NCBI RefSeq assembly: GCF_000485595.1 | Contig: NW_014577148.1 | Coordinates: 355,603 to 394,444 of the forward strand | Source of the DNA: Priapulus caudatus | Taxonomy: Eukaryota; Priapulida; Priapulimorpha; Priapulimorphida; Priapulidae | Length of the DNA stretch: 38,842 nucleotides | Direction of reading: 5' to 3' | Part shown: positions 1-9,845 of the stretch, piece by piece | How the letters are laid out: every line of letters begins with the position of its first letter | Numbering within the stretch: position 1 is the first letter of the stretch | Made by a program: the position numbers and the translations under genes | Notes under the pieces: generated by a model | The model's input: only the letters and a program-made list of their open reading frames with translations | Told to the model about the DNA's origin: nothing | Database searches by the model: none

Positions 1-638
1 TGGATGGACTGGAATGCGATGGATGGATGCGATGTATGGATGGAGATGGATGGATGGCATGATGGTATGGATGGAGGATGGATGGATGGTGGCATGGATG
101 GTATTGGATGGATGGTGGATGATGGATGGATGGATGGATAGATAGCATGGATGGCATGGATTGGATGAATGATGGAGAATGGATGGATGGATGGTATGAT
201 TGGATGCGATGGCTGGATTGGATGGATGGCATGGATGGTGGATGGATGGATGGAGGATGGATGGATGCGATGGATGAATGGATAAATAGATAGCATTAAA
301 TAGATAGATAGATAGCATAGATTAAATAGATAGATAGATGATAGATTAAATAGATAGATGATAGATAGATAGATTGATAGAATATGATAGATAGATTAGA
401 TAGATAGATAGATAGATAGATAGCATAGCATAGATGATAGATAGATAGCGATAGATAGGATAGATACGATAGATAAGATAGATAGATGGATAGATAAGAT
501 AGATATAAGATAGATAGGATATGTAGGTAGGTAGCATGGATATATATATTATATATATTATTATATATATATATAGATATAATAGATAGATAGTTTAGAT
601 AGATAGATAGATAGATTAGATAGATAGATTAGATAGAG

Positions 639-675
<37 letters not shown>

Positions 676-742
676 TAGATAGATAGATGGATAGAAGATA
701 GAATATATAGATAGATAGATTATGTAGGTAGCGTAGATAGAT

Positions 743-775
<33 letters not shown>

Positions 776-800
776 GAATAGATCGATAGAGATATGGGTT
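1..800. repeat. TGGA then TAGA/GATA microsatellite with AT core
   Basis: Imperfect tetranucleotide tract. Roughly 1-285 is TGGA/GATG type and 285-800 is TAGA type, with an AT-alternating island near 540-580. The phase slips by one base often, so no reading frame here is meaningful. An open minus frame at 346-537 is only Ile/Tyr/Leu/Ser translated from the repeat. Confidence 0.95.
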
Positions 801-901
801 ACAGTGTTTTGGCATTGTGCCGAACAAGCGTGTATGCGATGCCGTCAACCTCAATAATCAAATATACAGCAGTTTGACCACCCGGCCCCCGTCGTTTAGA
901 A

Positions 902-992
902 GTCACCACAATGACAATCACACAAAGCTTCGGAATGTGACCCTCCTGCTCAATCTTACAAGCGCGCTAGTCGTCTTCGTCATTGTGGTGAC
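902..992. repeat. Short inverted repeat (14-bp arms)
   Basis: GTCACCACAATGAC at 902-915 has its exact reverse complement at 979-992, giving a hairpin with a loop of about 63 bases. It could be the remnant of a small inverted-repeat element. Nothing further can be said. Confidence 0.6.
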
Positions 993-1859
993 ATTTCACA
1001 CGGTAATGGTGGAGCCGCGACCGTCACTCCGTTCTCCGTATGTACGGAACGGCAGCAGCGGTTCGCCGTGTCACTTAACTAGAGGCGTTCGTCTATCGCC
1101 GCGAATAATTTACGCATAATTACACGTCTATACGTGCGGCGAGCGAGCGTGATCGCATAGCGAGATTTGCCGTTTAAGAATCCTGCACGCGTGATCGACC
1201 CGTGTACTGCTACAAAATGAAGGTTGTTCACTAATTTGTCTAGTGAACGTGCGTGAATTTGTTTATATAGATCCTCTTAAACGTGAGATGTACGAACGTT
1301 AACGGGATTAATAAATGTTTAAATGCGAGTCCCCGCAGATTGACGGCTTAATCTGCGATGCTGGATTAAACTGAACGTGATTACACGATCTGTAAAACAT
1401 TCGTTTTTCCTTTATCCTTAGAGTAAGTACTGGTTTCCGCAAACAATAAACATATAGAAATCATAATAGACACTAACATAGTATCTTAATCATAATAGTA
1501 ACTTAATTATGGTGAGTAATAATCTTAAATAGAAAATACAAACATTACGTTCGCACATACTGTAATAGTAGGGACTACCTACTGTGCGCATGCACATGTT
1601 GTTTTGTAGAACCTTGTTGTTGGGTCAGAGCGGATTGATACCGCGCGCTCTTGTGGGCCGGTTCGTATGGCTGCTAGGCAGAACATGTATCAGCTCCAGT
1701 AATAAACGTCTTTATGAGTTACATCACTCTTCGTCAATACTTAACACATACGTGACACGTTCGTACGCCCACAGCACGTACACACAAATGAAAAACACAC
1801 ATGTACGGTATCTGTATATCAAAATTCTCCTGATGCTTTACGCGTACGTCCAAATAAGA

Positions 1860-1925
1860 AACACGAAACACATACGTGTGCGCGCACACACGCATGCACG
1901 CACGCACGCACGCACGCACGCACAC
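1860..1925. repeat. CACG/CACGCA simple repeat
   Basis: A near-perfect ACGC tetranucleotide run ends at about 1925, preceded by degenerate CA/CG dinucleotides. It is the same kind of sequence as the larger minisatellite at 8937-9442. Confidence 0.85.
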
Positions 1926-3432
1926 AGTCATCCTTTAAGTTAATTCGAGTTAAATTCTGTGCAGGAAGCATCGATGACTCAGACCTTCGAGTTCAAAGGT
2001 CTACCCTCAACCAATTCTGCATTTGCATGTCTCACAATGCTAGAGAGAACGTTTACGCACAACTTTCTTCGCCTCTCAAGACCAAATCTTGGCAATAGCA
2101 AAAGTCTCAAAGACAAGACACAGTACCGCTAATACGTAACTGGGGAAGACACTTCATTACCAGTGACCTAGAATACGATAACAATCGCTTAATTATTAAT
2201 GACATTTTGTATCAATTGATTGCTTTGTAGAATAGCGCAGGCTCCCGCACAGAGGAAATATATCGCTATCCTACAACTTAACTACTGATTAAGAAAATAA
2301 TTGTTTTGAGTCATACAAGCAGTGAACTTTGACCGCCGAATGAATGCGGTAAAACGCTCTTTATGCGTCTTGTTTTTAAATAAACTTGCTGCTGTGACAC
2401 GTTACGATAACCACCATGTATTCTGCGTCTCGTTCGTTGCGCTCGAAAAAAAACCTCCTAAATCTTATAATCAATTCTCAATGGTGATTGTAGTCAATCG
2501 TAGACTGCAGGATTTCACTCATTTTACCCAGTATCTTCTATCAGTAGTCTTACTGCAACACCATTGCAAACTATTCACGATAACAATGTAGCGTTTCCAG
2601 TTTAACGCATTTAAAACACATCACCAGTCCTCTTCTATTCCGTATGCAAAGATTTCTGGCTATATTGTAATGATAATTCGGGGCAGCCTTACCCTATGAC
2701 CCCACCTCTCATAAACACTATGTTTAACAAAGTCGAACATATCATTAGGAAACGCCAATATCCTAATTATGTATGCTACACGCGAAGTCGCCTGGCAGGC
2801 ATAATGCAGTACTTGTAGATTTGGGTAAATAAGGCGTCAGACAGAATACTTCATCTTTAGGCAGCTAAACAACTCAACACTTTCGCATCAAATCACTTGT
2901 CAGCTAAACTTGTCAAAGCTAATTTCATAGTAATTTCAAACCGCTACTATATGCGCAATTCCGATTGTGCTCATCAATAAAGCGTCTAGACTTGCCACGA
3001 GGGTATGGGAGTGGGGGCGTTAGAAGTGGATCACTCGGTGTGTAGCAACAGTAATAAAATGTAAATGCGTAATTCGCGTAAAAGCCGGGCTTACCGCACC
3101 CATGTGCAATAAAACTGTTTACTGCTGACGTTTACGCTACCGTACTGAACTACTTATTATCCAAATACATTTCTCGCAGTGAACTGCAACATGCAATACG
3201 TTCACATATGAATAAAAATAACCCTGTAACCTCTATAATTATCTAGCTATCGCAGAGTAAAGCCCGCATAAAACTACAAATACAAATAAGCGTCTACGAA
3301 GCCGGAATGTTTTCATCTATTTACTGGCGTTTTTATTTTTTAATCTCAACGTTTTAGATTATATGTACGTTATTAAAACTGCAGCTGCTTTAAATTTCAG
3401 GTCACTCCGTTTGAAAGGATTATAATTATGCA

Positions 3433-3449
3433 ACTCAACCACTGAGCTA
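3433..3449 (-). other. tRNA A-box-like motif, possible decayed SINE head
   Basis: The minus strand reads TAGCTCAGTGGTTGAGT, matching the D-arm/A-box of many tRNAs. About 20 bases further is a weak TTCAAAC T-loop-like string. The spacing is too short for an intact tRNA and no acceptor stem pairs, so at most this is a remnant of a tRNA-derived SINE. Confidence 0.25.
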
Positions 3450-5082
3450 AGAACACAGATTCGCCTACAGTCTGTGACAGAGAATATGCCGAAGGTTCAC
3501 CCTTTATTAATAGAGATGCTTGTTTGATCGTGCCCTATCTCGGATCTTTACCACTAATTTAAGAGATAATATATGCACTCCAGCATGCAGTGAATTACCA
3601 CCTTTCAAGAAGTCAATTGGCTAGGATATATGAAGGTATATTAGATATATCGAAGTGTCGATCATTTAAGTTTTACGCGTTATGGTTTGCAATAGATAAT
3701 ATCAAAGTAAATATTGGATTGAACTATGAATAACGGAGAAACCCGTTGACTTGGACGTAAACCCGTTTACCGGTTCGCCGTAAATTATAACCACCACGTC
3801 TGGAGCGATGAGTAATTTCACATAGACGGGTACAGGAATCTAGAAGAGGCTAGGGTGAGGGACCAAGGAATGCGGAGTGGAGGTTATGGTTGGATTGGGT
3901 CAGCTCTTTTAGAGAAATACGGTTTTGATTCGAGGCATGCCTTTGCGGTTGCCAATGCAGTTACCATTGCAATGCAATTGCATGCCAATACAGTTGCCTA
4001 CGTATTTTGTAGTATTTTCTGCCAGATAGATAAATGAAGAAATATAAAGGATGTAGTCTCGAGGGGATCCTGACCCACTGGGCACAGCGCATACATACTC
4101 ACGTCAACGAAGCCCTACCTATAATAGCAGTGTTTGAAAACCCTCGAGCAGCCTCTGATGATTCACTGTGCAGCTGAAAGACTGCGCTCATCCATGTCCT
4201 TCGTAAACACTCCAGATCTCGGCTACCGCATTCACAGTAATTCGTATCTTGATTATATATATATAATACACGGAGACTGATTCTTCACTTCAGTCGTCTC
4301 TAGTTAAAATAATGCCAGTCCGAGAGCCAGCCATACGCCGCTACTACCGCACTGCATTAATAGGCTGGCGTCGGATCACACACACGCGCGCTCACGCTTC
4401 CATGCACACACACCTTACGTGTGTGAGTAGCGTTAGCGTATTGCCTCCTAGGCGTCCAAGCATACGTTTACTCATGTGTGCAGAAGGCTGCACGCCCGAC
4501 TGCTCTTCACACGGCTGCTATAGTTAGTCTGAAAGTTGTCTTACCGTGCCTATAGATGGCGCCAATAAACCAATATACTCTGACCGTCTTCTGCAGAGTA
4601 CTCGCTAAGCTTTCCTTACGGGTTCTACGGGTTGTGGCCCTAATGATCGCTATGAGAAGGTCCTGGTGGCGTACCCCAAAGGTTAATTAACATTTCATAT
4701 TTGATCATTTTGCTGTTCTTAGCAACAGGATAGAGCCGAAAACCAAGAAGCATAATTATTCATGTAACATTTAGGTAAAATAATCCGAATGGTGAATGGT
4801 GAGAAAAAAGTGTCTTCACAAGTGCGTACACGAAAACTTCTAGGCAGAACTTACATATCACACCATGCGAGAAATTACGTCTGGCCGGAAATCGCTTTTG
4901 CGCTAACGTAACACATACGGTCATTTCTACGCCTCATGCTATACACCATCCGGACATTGCTGCGAGACATCCCAGTAGCCCGTTTTACAGTGAAACTGTA
5001 CGCCTGTAATTATTCAACGATGTACAACAATAGCAAAGATATAATTTGCAATATACAACCATAATATTTTTTCTTCTTCCCA

Positions 5083-5085
<3 letters not shown>

Positions 5086-5160
<75 letters not shown>

Positions 5161-5178
5161 TCTCTCTCCCTCTCTCTT
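5086..5178. repeat. CT/TC dinucleotide microsatellite
   Basis: An almost pure CT run with a few CCCT interruptions at its 3' end. Confidence 0.95.
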
Positions 5179-5180
5179 CT

Positions 5181-6040
5181 CTACAGGGACTTAGCTAACT
5201 CACTTTGTTTGGGGCGAGGGAGGCAAAGCCACGCGCGCTTTGCGTTCTGGTCAGTTGCCCGTCAGCAAATCATTGTTGCCGCTTCTAAATCGTGAGAGGT
5301 CAACTGTCCGCCCCTTACCATCACCTCCGCTAGCTGCTGTCCTGCATACGCGTTCCTTTTTGTTGACATTGTTGACATTTGTTGACATTATATAACAATA
5401 GTGAGTATATTTCCAGCAGCAGTTAGATATAAAAATCCTAATGACTTGCTTCTTTAATTACAATGCGACAAATATTACGAATGTCATGAAATAGATGATA
5501 GGATCAGATGTGTCTGTGCGCATGGGTATATAGGCCTACTGTGTTGTACTACCAGAAATAATATTTTGTTGAAATTGTGTATTTAAAAAACAGACAATAT
5601 AAACAGAAACATATGTTGCCGTGAATAATAATATGAAACGCATTGTCCCATTCATATGCCTATAATAAGTAGCCCAATATTCTCAATGTATCGATTATGT
5701 ACATTTTCATTGCCGTTGGTCGGCGCTAGAGTTGTACATATAGCAGAGCCGTATCTCATATATAATTTTATTGAAATTATACGATTGTATTAAGGAGCCA
5801 CTCTGGAGCTGTTAGATATGAAAATTGTTAATCCCAATGACTCACTTCAGTAATTGTAAGGCGAAGAAGCCCTTCGAAACGACCTTAACGTTTGCAATAG
5901 AGTGGCAGACGTGTTTGTGCGCATGCCTACTATCGGCTAACAGACTTCACATTTTCCTAGACCTATGTGTTTAAAAATTAGAGTAGATACTCAGAAATAT
6001 GGGCCTATAAAAAGTTGTTTAACGCGTTGCCTCCCTTATA
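5181..6040. other. No feature recognised
   Basis: Mixed-composition DNA without an open frame of interest. A short TTGTTGACAT direct repeat lies around 5360-5390. I see no gene here. Confidence 0.6.
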
Positions 6041-6042
6041 TA

Positions 6043-6044
<2 letters not shown>

Positions 6045-6094
<50 letters not shown>

Positions 6095-6104
6095 NNNNNN
6101 NNNN

Positions 6105-6164
<60 letters not shown>

Positions 6165-6169
6165 GAGAG
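6045..6169. repeat. GA microsatellite containing a 10-N gap
   Basis: A pure GA run is broken by ten N at 6095-6104, a sizing gap in which assembly stalled in the microsatellite. Its true length is unknown. Open frames across it on both strands (Arg-Glu or Ser-Leu repeats) are artefacts. Confidence 0.95.
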
Positions 6170-6175
6170 AGATAT

Positions 6176-6255
6176 AGACTGGTACCTGTCCCTTCTCACA
6201 AGCTCGATATAGGGATCCCTATATCGAGCTTGTGAGAAGGGATGGGTACCCGTCT
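6176..6255. repeat. 80-bp zero-spacer palindrome between GA tracts
   Basis: The sequence reads the same on both strands from 6176 to 6255, apart from two arm mismatches near the ends. The inner 54 bases (about 6189-6242) are perfectly palindromic around GGATCC, centred between 6215 and 6216. GA repeats lie on both outer sides. Possible sources are a fold-back element, an extruding palindrome, or an assembly join of two reverse-complement read ends. Confidence 0.9.
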
Positions 6256-6280
6256 AGAGAGAGAGAGAGAGAGAGAGAGT

Positions 6281-8078
6281 CGCGTCCTTCCCCTTGCCTC
6301 CACTGTCCCTCGCTCAGCCTCCTTCTTTTTCTACCGCCCCAGCTATCTTCCCTGCCGCCTTTCCTCAGTCTCCCATCGCCTCTTCCCCGCAGCAAGCTAT
6401 ATTATGAAGTTTCCCTCAGACGGCACTGCACGCCTAACACGGTGCGCGTGCATGCGCAGTATCTTCCGAGAGCAATCGTATTTTGCAAAGATTATGCATT
6501 TAAAATGAAGAGGAGTTATCCTAGCATAGATTTATATGATAACATTTTATCAGTAGACATCATTTAAGAAATCGGAGGAAGACCTTGCATGTAAGGTCCC
6601 CGCTGCGTATACCAGCCAGTACACAATCTGGCTACGTTAGTGTGTTATAGCGCATGCGCAATATCTCACCAGAGGAGTTATATTTCTTGATGCGTTTGCA
6701 GTTGAAATGGTTAGGGGGTATCTTCGCATAGATTTCTCTAATAACTTTTATCATTAGACCTATGTTTATAATTAGGAGGGCGCCCTGGGATGTAGGGTAC
6801 AAAACACCTACTTTATGCTCTCGCGTCCTTCCCCTTGCCTCTCCTGTCCCTCGCTCAGCCTCCTTCTTCTTCTACCGCCCCCAGCTATATTCCCTGCCGC
6901 ATTTCCTCAGTCTCCCATCCCCTCTCCCCCTCAGCAAGCTATTTTATGAAGTTTTCCTCAGACGGCACTGCACGCCTAACACGGTGCGCGCGCATGCGCA
7001 ATATCTCCCGAGCAATCGTATTTTTCAAAGATTATGCATTTAAATTAAAGAGGAGTTATCCTAGCATAGCTTTATATAATAACATTCCATCAGTAGACAT
7101 CATTTACTAAATAGGAGGAAGACCTTGCATGTAAGGTACCCGCTGCGTATACCAGCCAGTACACAATCTGGCTACGTTAGTGTGTTAGCGCATGCGCAAT
7201 ATCTCACCAGAGGAGTTATATTTTGTGATGAATATGCATTTAAAATGGTTAGGGGGTCTCTCAGCATAAATTTCCCTAATAAACTTTTATCAGTAGACCT
7301 GTTTATAATTAGGAGAGCGCCCTAGCATGTAAGGTACAAAAACACCTACTTTATGCCCTCGCGTCCTTCCCCTTGCCTCCCCTGTTTCTCGCTCAGCCTC
7401 CTTCTTCTACCGCCCCCAGCTATCTTCCCTGCCACCTTTCCTCAGTCTCCCATCCCCTCTCCCCCGCAGCAAGCTATATTATAAAGTTCTCCTTAGGCAA
7501 AACTGCACGCCTAACACGGTGCGCGCGCATACGCAATATCTCCCGAGAGCAATCGTATTTTGCAAAGATTATGCATTTAAAGTGAAGAGGAGTGATCCTA
7601 GCATAGATTTATATGATATATATTCCATCAGTAGACATCATTTAATAAATAGGAGGAAGACCTTGCATGTAAGGTACCCGCTGCGAATACCAGCCAGTAC
7701 ACAATCTGGCTACCTTAGTGTGTTAGCGCATGCGCAATATCTCATCAGAGGAGTTATATTTTGTGGTGAATATGCATTTACAATGGTTAGGGGGTATCTT
7801 AGCATAGATTTCCCTAATAAACCTTTACCAGTAGACCTGTGTTTATAATTAGGAGAGCGCCCTCCTTAGGCAAAACTGCAAGCCTAACACGGTGCGCGCG
7901 CAGGCGCAATATCTCCCGAGAGCAATCGTATTTTGCAAAGATTATGCATTTAAATTGAAGAGGAGTTATCCTAGCATAGATTTATATGATAACATTCCAT
8001 CAGTAGACATCATTTAAGAAATAGGAGGAAGACCTTGCATGTAAGGTCCCCGCTGCGTATACCAGCCAGTACACAATC
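6281..8078. repeat. ~540-bp tandem satellite, about 3.3 copies
   Basis: Units begin CGCGTCCTTCCCCT at 6281, 6822 and 7360 (spacings 541 and 538). A shortened fourth copy starts at about 7864 after a deletion and is cut at 8078 inside ACACAATC, where the next element begins. Within each unit a stretch starting GCGCAATATCTC and running through TATGCATTTAAA to CAGTAGAC occurs twice in diverged form, so the unit is itself an old duplication. Open frames of 66-111 codons recur because the units repeat; they do not look coding. Confidence 0.9.
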
Positions 8079-8773
8079 AGTATATTATATCAAGAGCGTA
8101 TAAAGAAGGAGAGCGTACAACGGTGAAATGTTGAAACCATGTTGCAGTATTAGTCGAATTAATAAACTTTCCCCGTTTTATTTTGACGATTCTTTGCAGT
8201 ATTATTGATCAGCTGTCCTACCTTGTTAATATAAAACAAACCGCATGTCCCTACGCTGAGATAATGAGCGGTGAAAATCTGGTATTTTCGCCGAAAACCG
8301 ACTCGAGATCACACTGTTTACTGCGACTGTCTCTCGCTTTGAGATAACTTCGGGAAACCTCGCATGTTTCCGTCAATGATTGACAAATGGAATGAATGAC
8401 GTCTGTTATTGATTGCCATAGTAATGACCCCCCCCCCCACCTGTGCCCCCCTCACGCTGGATGTATAGTAAACCAGTGAGTCAGCGCTACCATGGCGCTA
8501 CACAGCGGCGACCGGAAGCAACACACTGGCCACAAAGCGAGAGAGGGTCGCAGTAAACAGTGATCTCGAGTCGGTTTTCGGCGAAAATACCAGATTTTCA
8601 CCGCTCATTATCTCAGCGTAGGAGCATCGTAGGGGCAAGTGTTTTTTTTTATATTAGCAAGGTAGGACAGCTGATCAATAATACAACGTTTCTTAATTCG
8701 ACTAATACTGCAACATGGTTTGAGCATTTCACCGTTGTACGCTCTCCTTCTTTATACGCTCTTGATTGTATAC
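8079..8773. mobile_element. Non-autonomous inverted-repeat element with ~250-bp arms
   Basis: The left arm (about 8079-8341) and right arm (about 8533-8773) are reverse complements over nearly their full length. Shared landmarks are AAGAGCGTATAAAGAAGG, TGATCAGCTGTCCTACCTTG and CTCGAGTCGGTTTTCGGCG. The left arm carries about 28 extra bases. The roughly 190-bp centre holds a C run (8430-8440) and no open frame, so this is MITE/foldback-like. It begins where the satellite on its left breaks off, suggesting insertion into the satellite. I did not find a clear target-site duplication. Confidence 0.85.
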
Positions 8774-8936
8774 AGATAGTGCTTCCTGGCTGCTGGAAGG
8801 ATAGAAAAAGATTGTTTTCGTTCATGATAATAGAACACATTTCGAACGAAATTTTAACATATGCCACACGCGTTCGTGTGCATGCGAACTTGTTTGTTAT
8901 AAAAAAGTTTCCACGCATGTGCCCACATCGTAGGCA

Positions 8937-9442
8937 TGCGCACACACGCGCACACACGCGCGCGCACGTAAGCACGCACGCAAGCACGCACGCGCGCACG
9001 CACGTAAGCACGCATGCACGCACGTAAGCACGCGCGCACGCACGCGAGCACGTAAGCACGCACGCGCGCACGTAAGCACGCGCGCGCGCACGTAAGCACG
9101 CACGCGAGCATGTAAGCACCCGAGCACGTAAGCACGCGCGCGCGCACGTAAGCACGCATGCAAGCACGCACGCGAGCATGTAAGCACCAGCACGCACGCG
9201 AGCATGTAAGCACCCGAGCACGTAAGCACGCACGCGCGCACGTAAGCACGCACGTAAGCACGCATGCAAGCACGCACGCGAGCACGCACGCGCGCACGCA
9301 TGTAAGCACGCACGCGAGCACGTAAGCACGCGCGCGAGCACGTAAGCAGGCACGCGCGCGAGCACGTAAGCAGGCACGCGCGCGAGCACGTAAGCAGGCA
9401 CGCGCGCGAGCACGTAAGCAGGCACGCACGCGCGCACGTAAG
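8937..9442. repeat. ACGC-type minisatellite (12/24-bp periodicity)
   Basis: An array of CACG, AAGC and GAGC words. The last part (about 9325-9425) resolves into a 24-bp unit containing CACGCGCGCGAGCACGTAAG. Because the period is a multiple of three, long Cys/Arg/Ala/Leu frames stay open in all three minus frames (up to 262 codons). Three overlapping frames with the same composition is the mark of a repeat, not of a gene. Confidence 0.93.
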
Positions 9443-9845
9443 CACCTCATATGCGTCGTGCATGACGGCATAGATACGCGCTTGCTGGTTCTTCCTGCAC
9501 GGCTGAAGTAAGACATATTGGAATTAAAAATATTACCACCATCATATTATTTTCATGCTAACTTACTGTACAGCGCACATTCCTATTAAGATGATCAAGT
9601 GCAAGGGTAGTCGTTACCGCGTGCAAGGAGATGCTGCGTATATCTGTGCTGATGTGTTTTATAGTCATTGATATTTCTGCTAACATATTATTGGCTATTT
9701 ACCTTAAAAACTGCAAGACGTTACACGAAACCATGTTTCATGATTGACTATGAAATAAATAAACACTAAAAACTATTTATTTGATAACTGAAATCTGGCT
9801 TGGAGGTATTTTATTCCACATTAGAACCACCAGTAGAAACATCCA
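9443..9845. other. 3' flank of AFG2A; no other gene seen
   Basis: AT-rich DNA downstream of the AFG2A stop codon on the minus strand. It contains candidate poly(A) signals, listed separately. I recognise nothing else. Confidence 0.6.
9776..9815 (-). promoter_or_regulatory. Candidate poly(A) signals for AFG2A
   Basis: The minus strand has AATAAA at 9815-9810, about 30 bases past the stop codon, and again at 9781-9776. Either could direct 3' end formation, giving a very short 3' UTR. No encoded poly(A) tract follows, which would have marked a recent retrocopy. Confidence 0.5.

Larger units (their letters stand above)
801..5080. other. No gene recognised; unique AT-rich DNA
   Basis: I see no coding exon that I can support. 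Open frames are short (119 codons or fewer), unrelated to anything I recognise, and lack convincing splice context. Small items inside (a hairpin at 902-992, a CACG tract at 1860-1925, a tRNA-like A box at 3433-3449) are listed separately. Isolated exons of a gene lying mostly outside the window cannot be excluded. Confidence 0.6.

Noticed and set aside
346-537. Ile/Tyr-rich short open frame
   Set aside because: Direct translation of the TAGA microsatellite.
5965-6199. Arg-Glu and Ser-Leu repeat frames across the GA tract
   Set aside because: Dinucleotide repeat, and the frame passes through ten N.
6232-7848. Several 66-111 codon frames
   Set aside because: They recur at the satellite period with changed frames and lengths; the repeat explains them.
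6281-8078. CRISPR-like array
   Set aside because: Units of ~540 bp with diverged halves; no short identical repeats with unique spacers, and the genome is eukaryotic.
8649-9516. Long minus-strand Cys/Arg/Ala-rich open frames
   Set aside because: Three overlapping frames with the same composition arise from a 12/24-bp repeat; no start context, splice sites or known domain.
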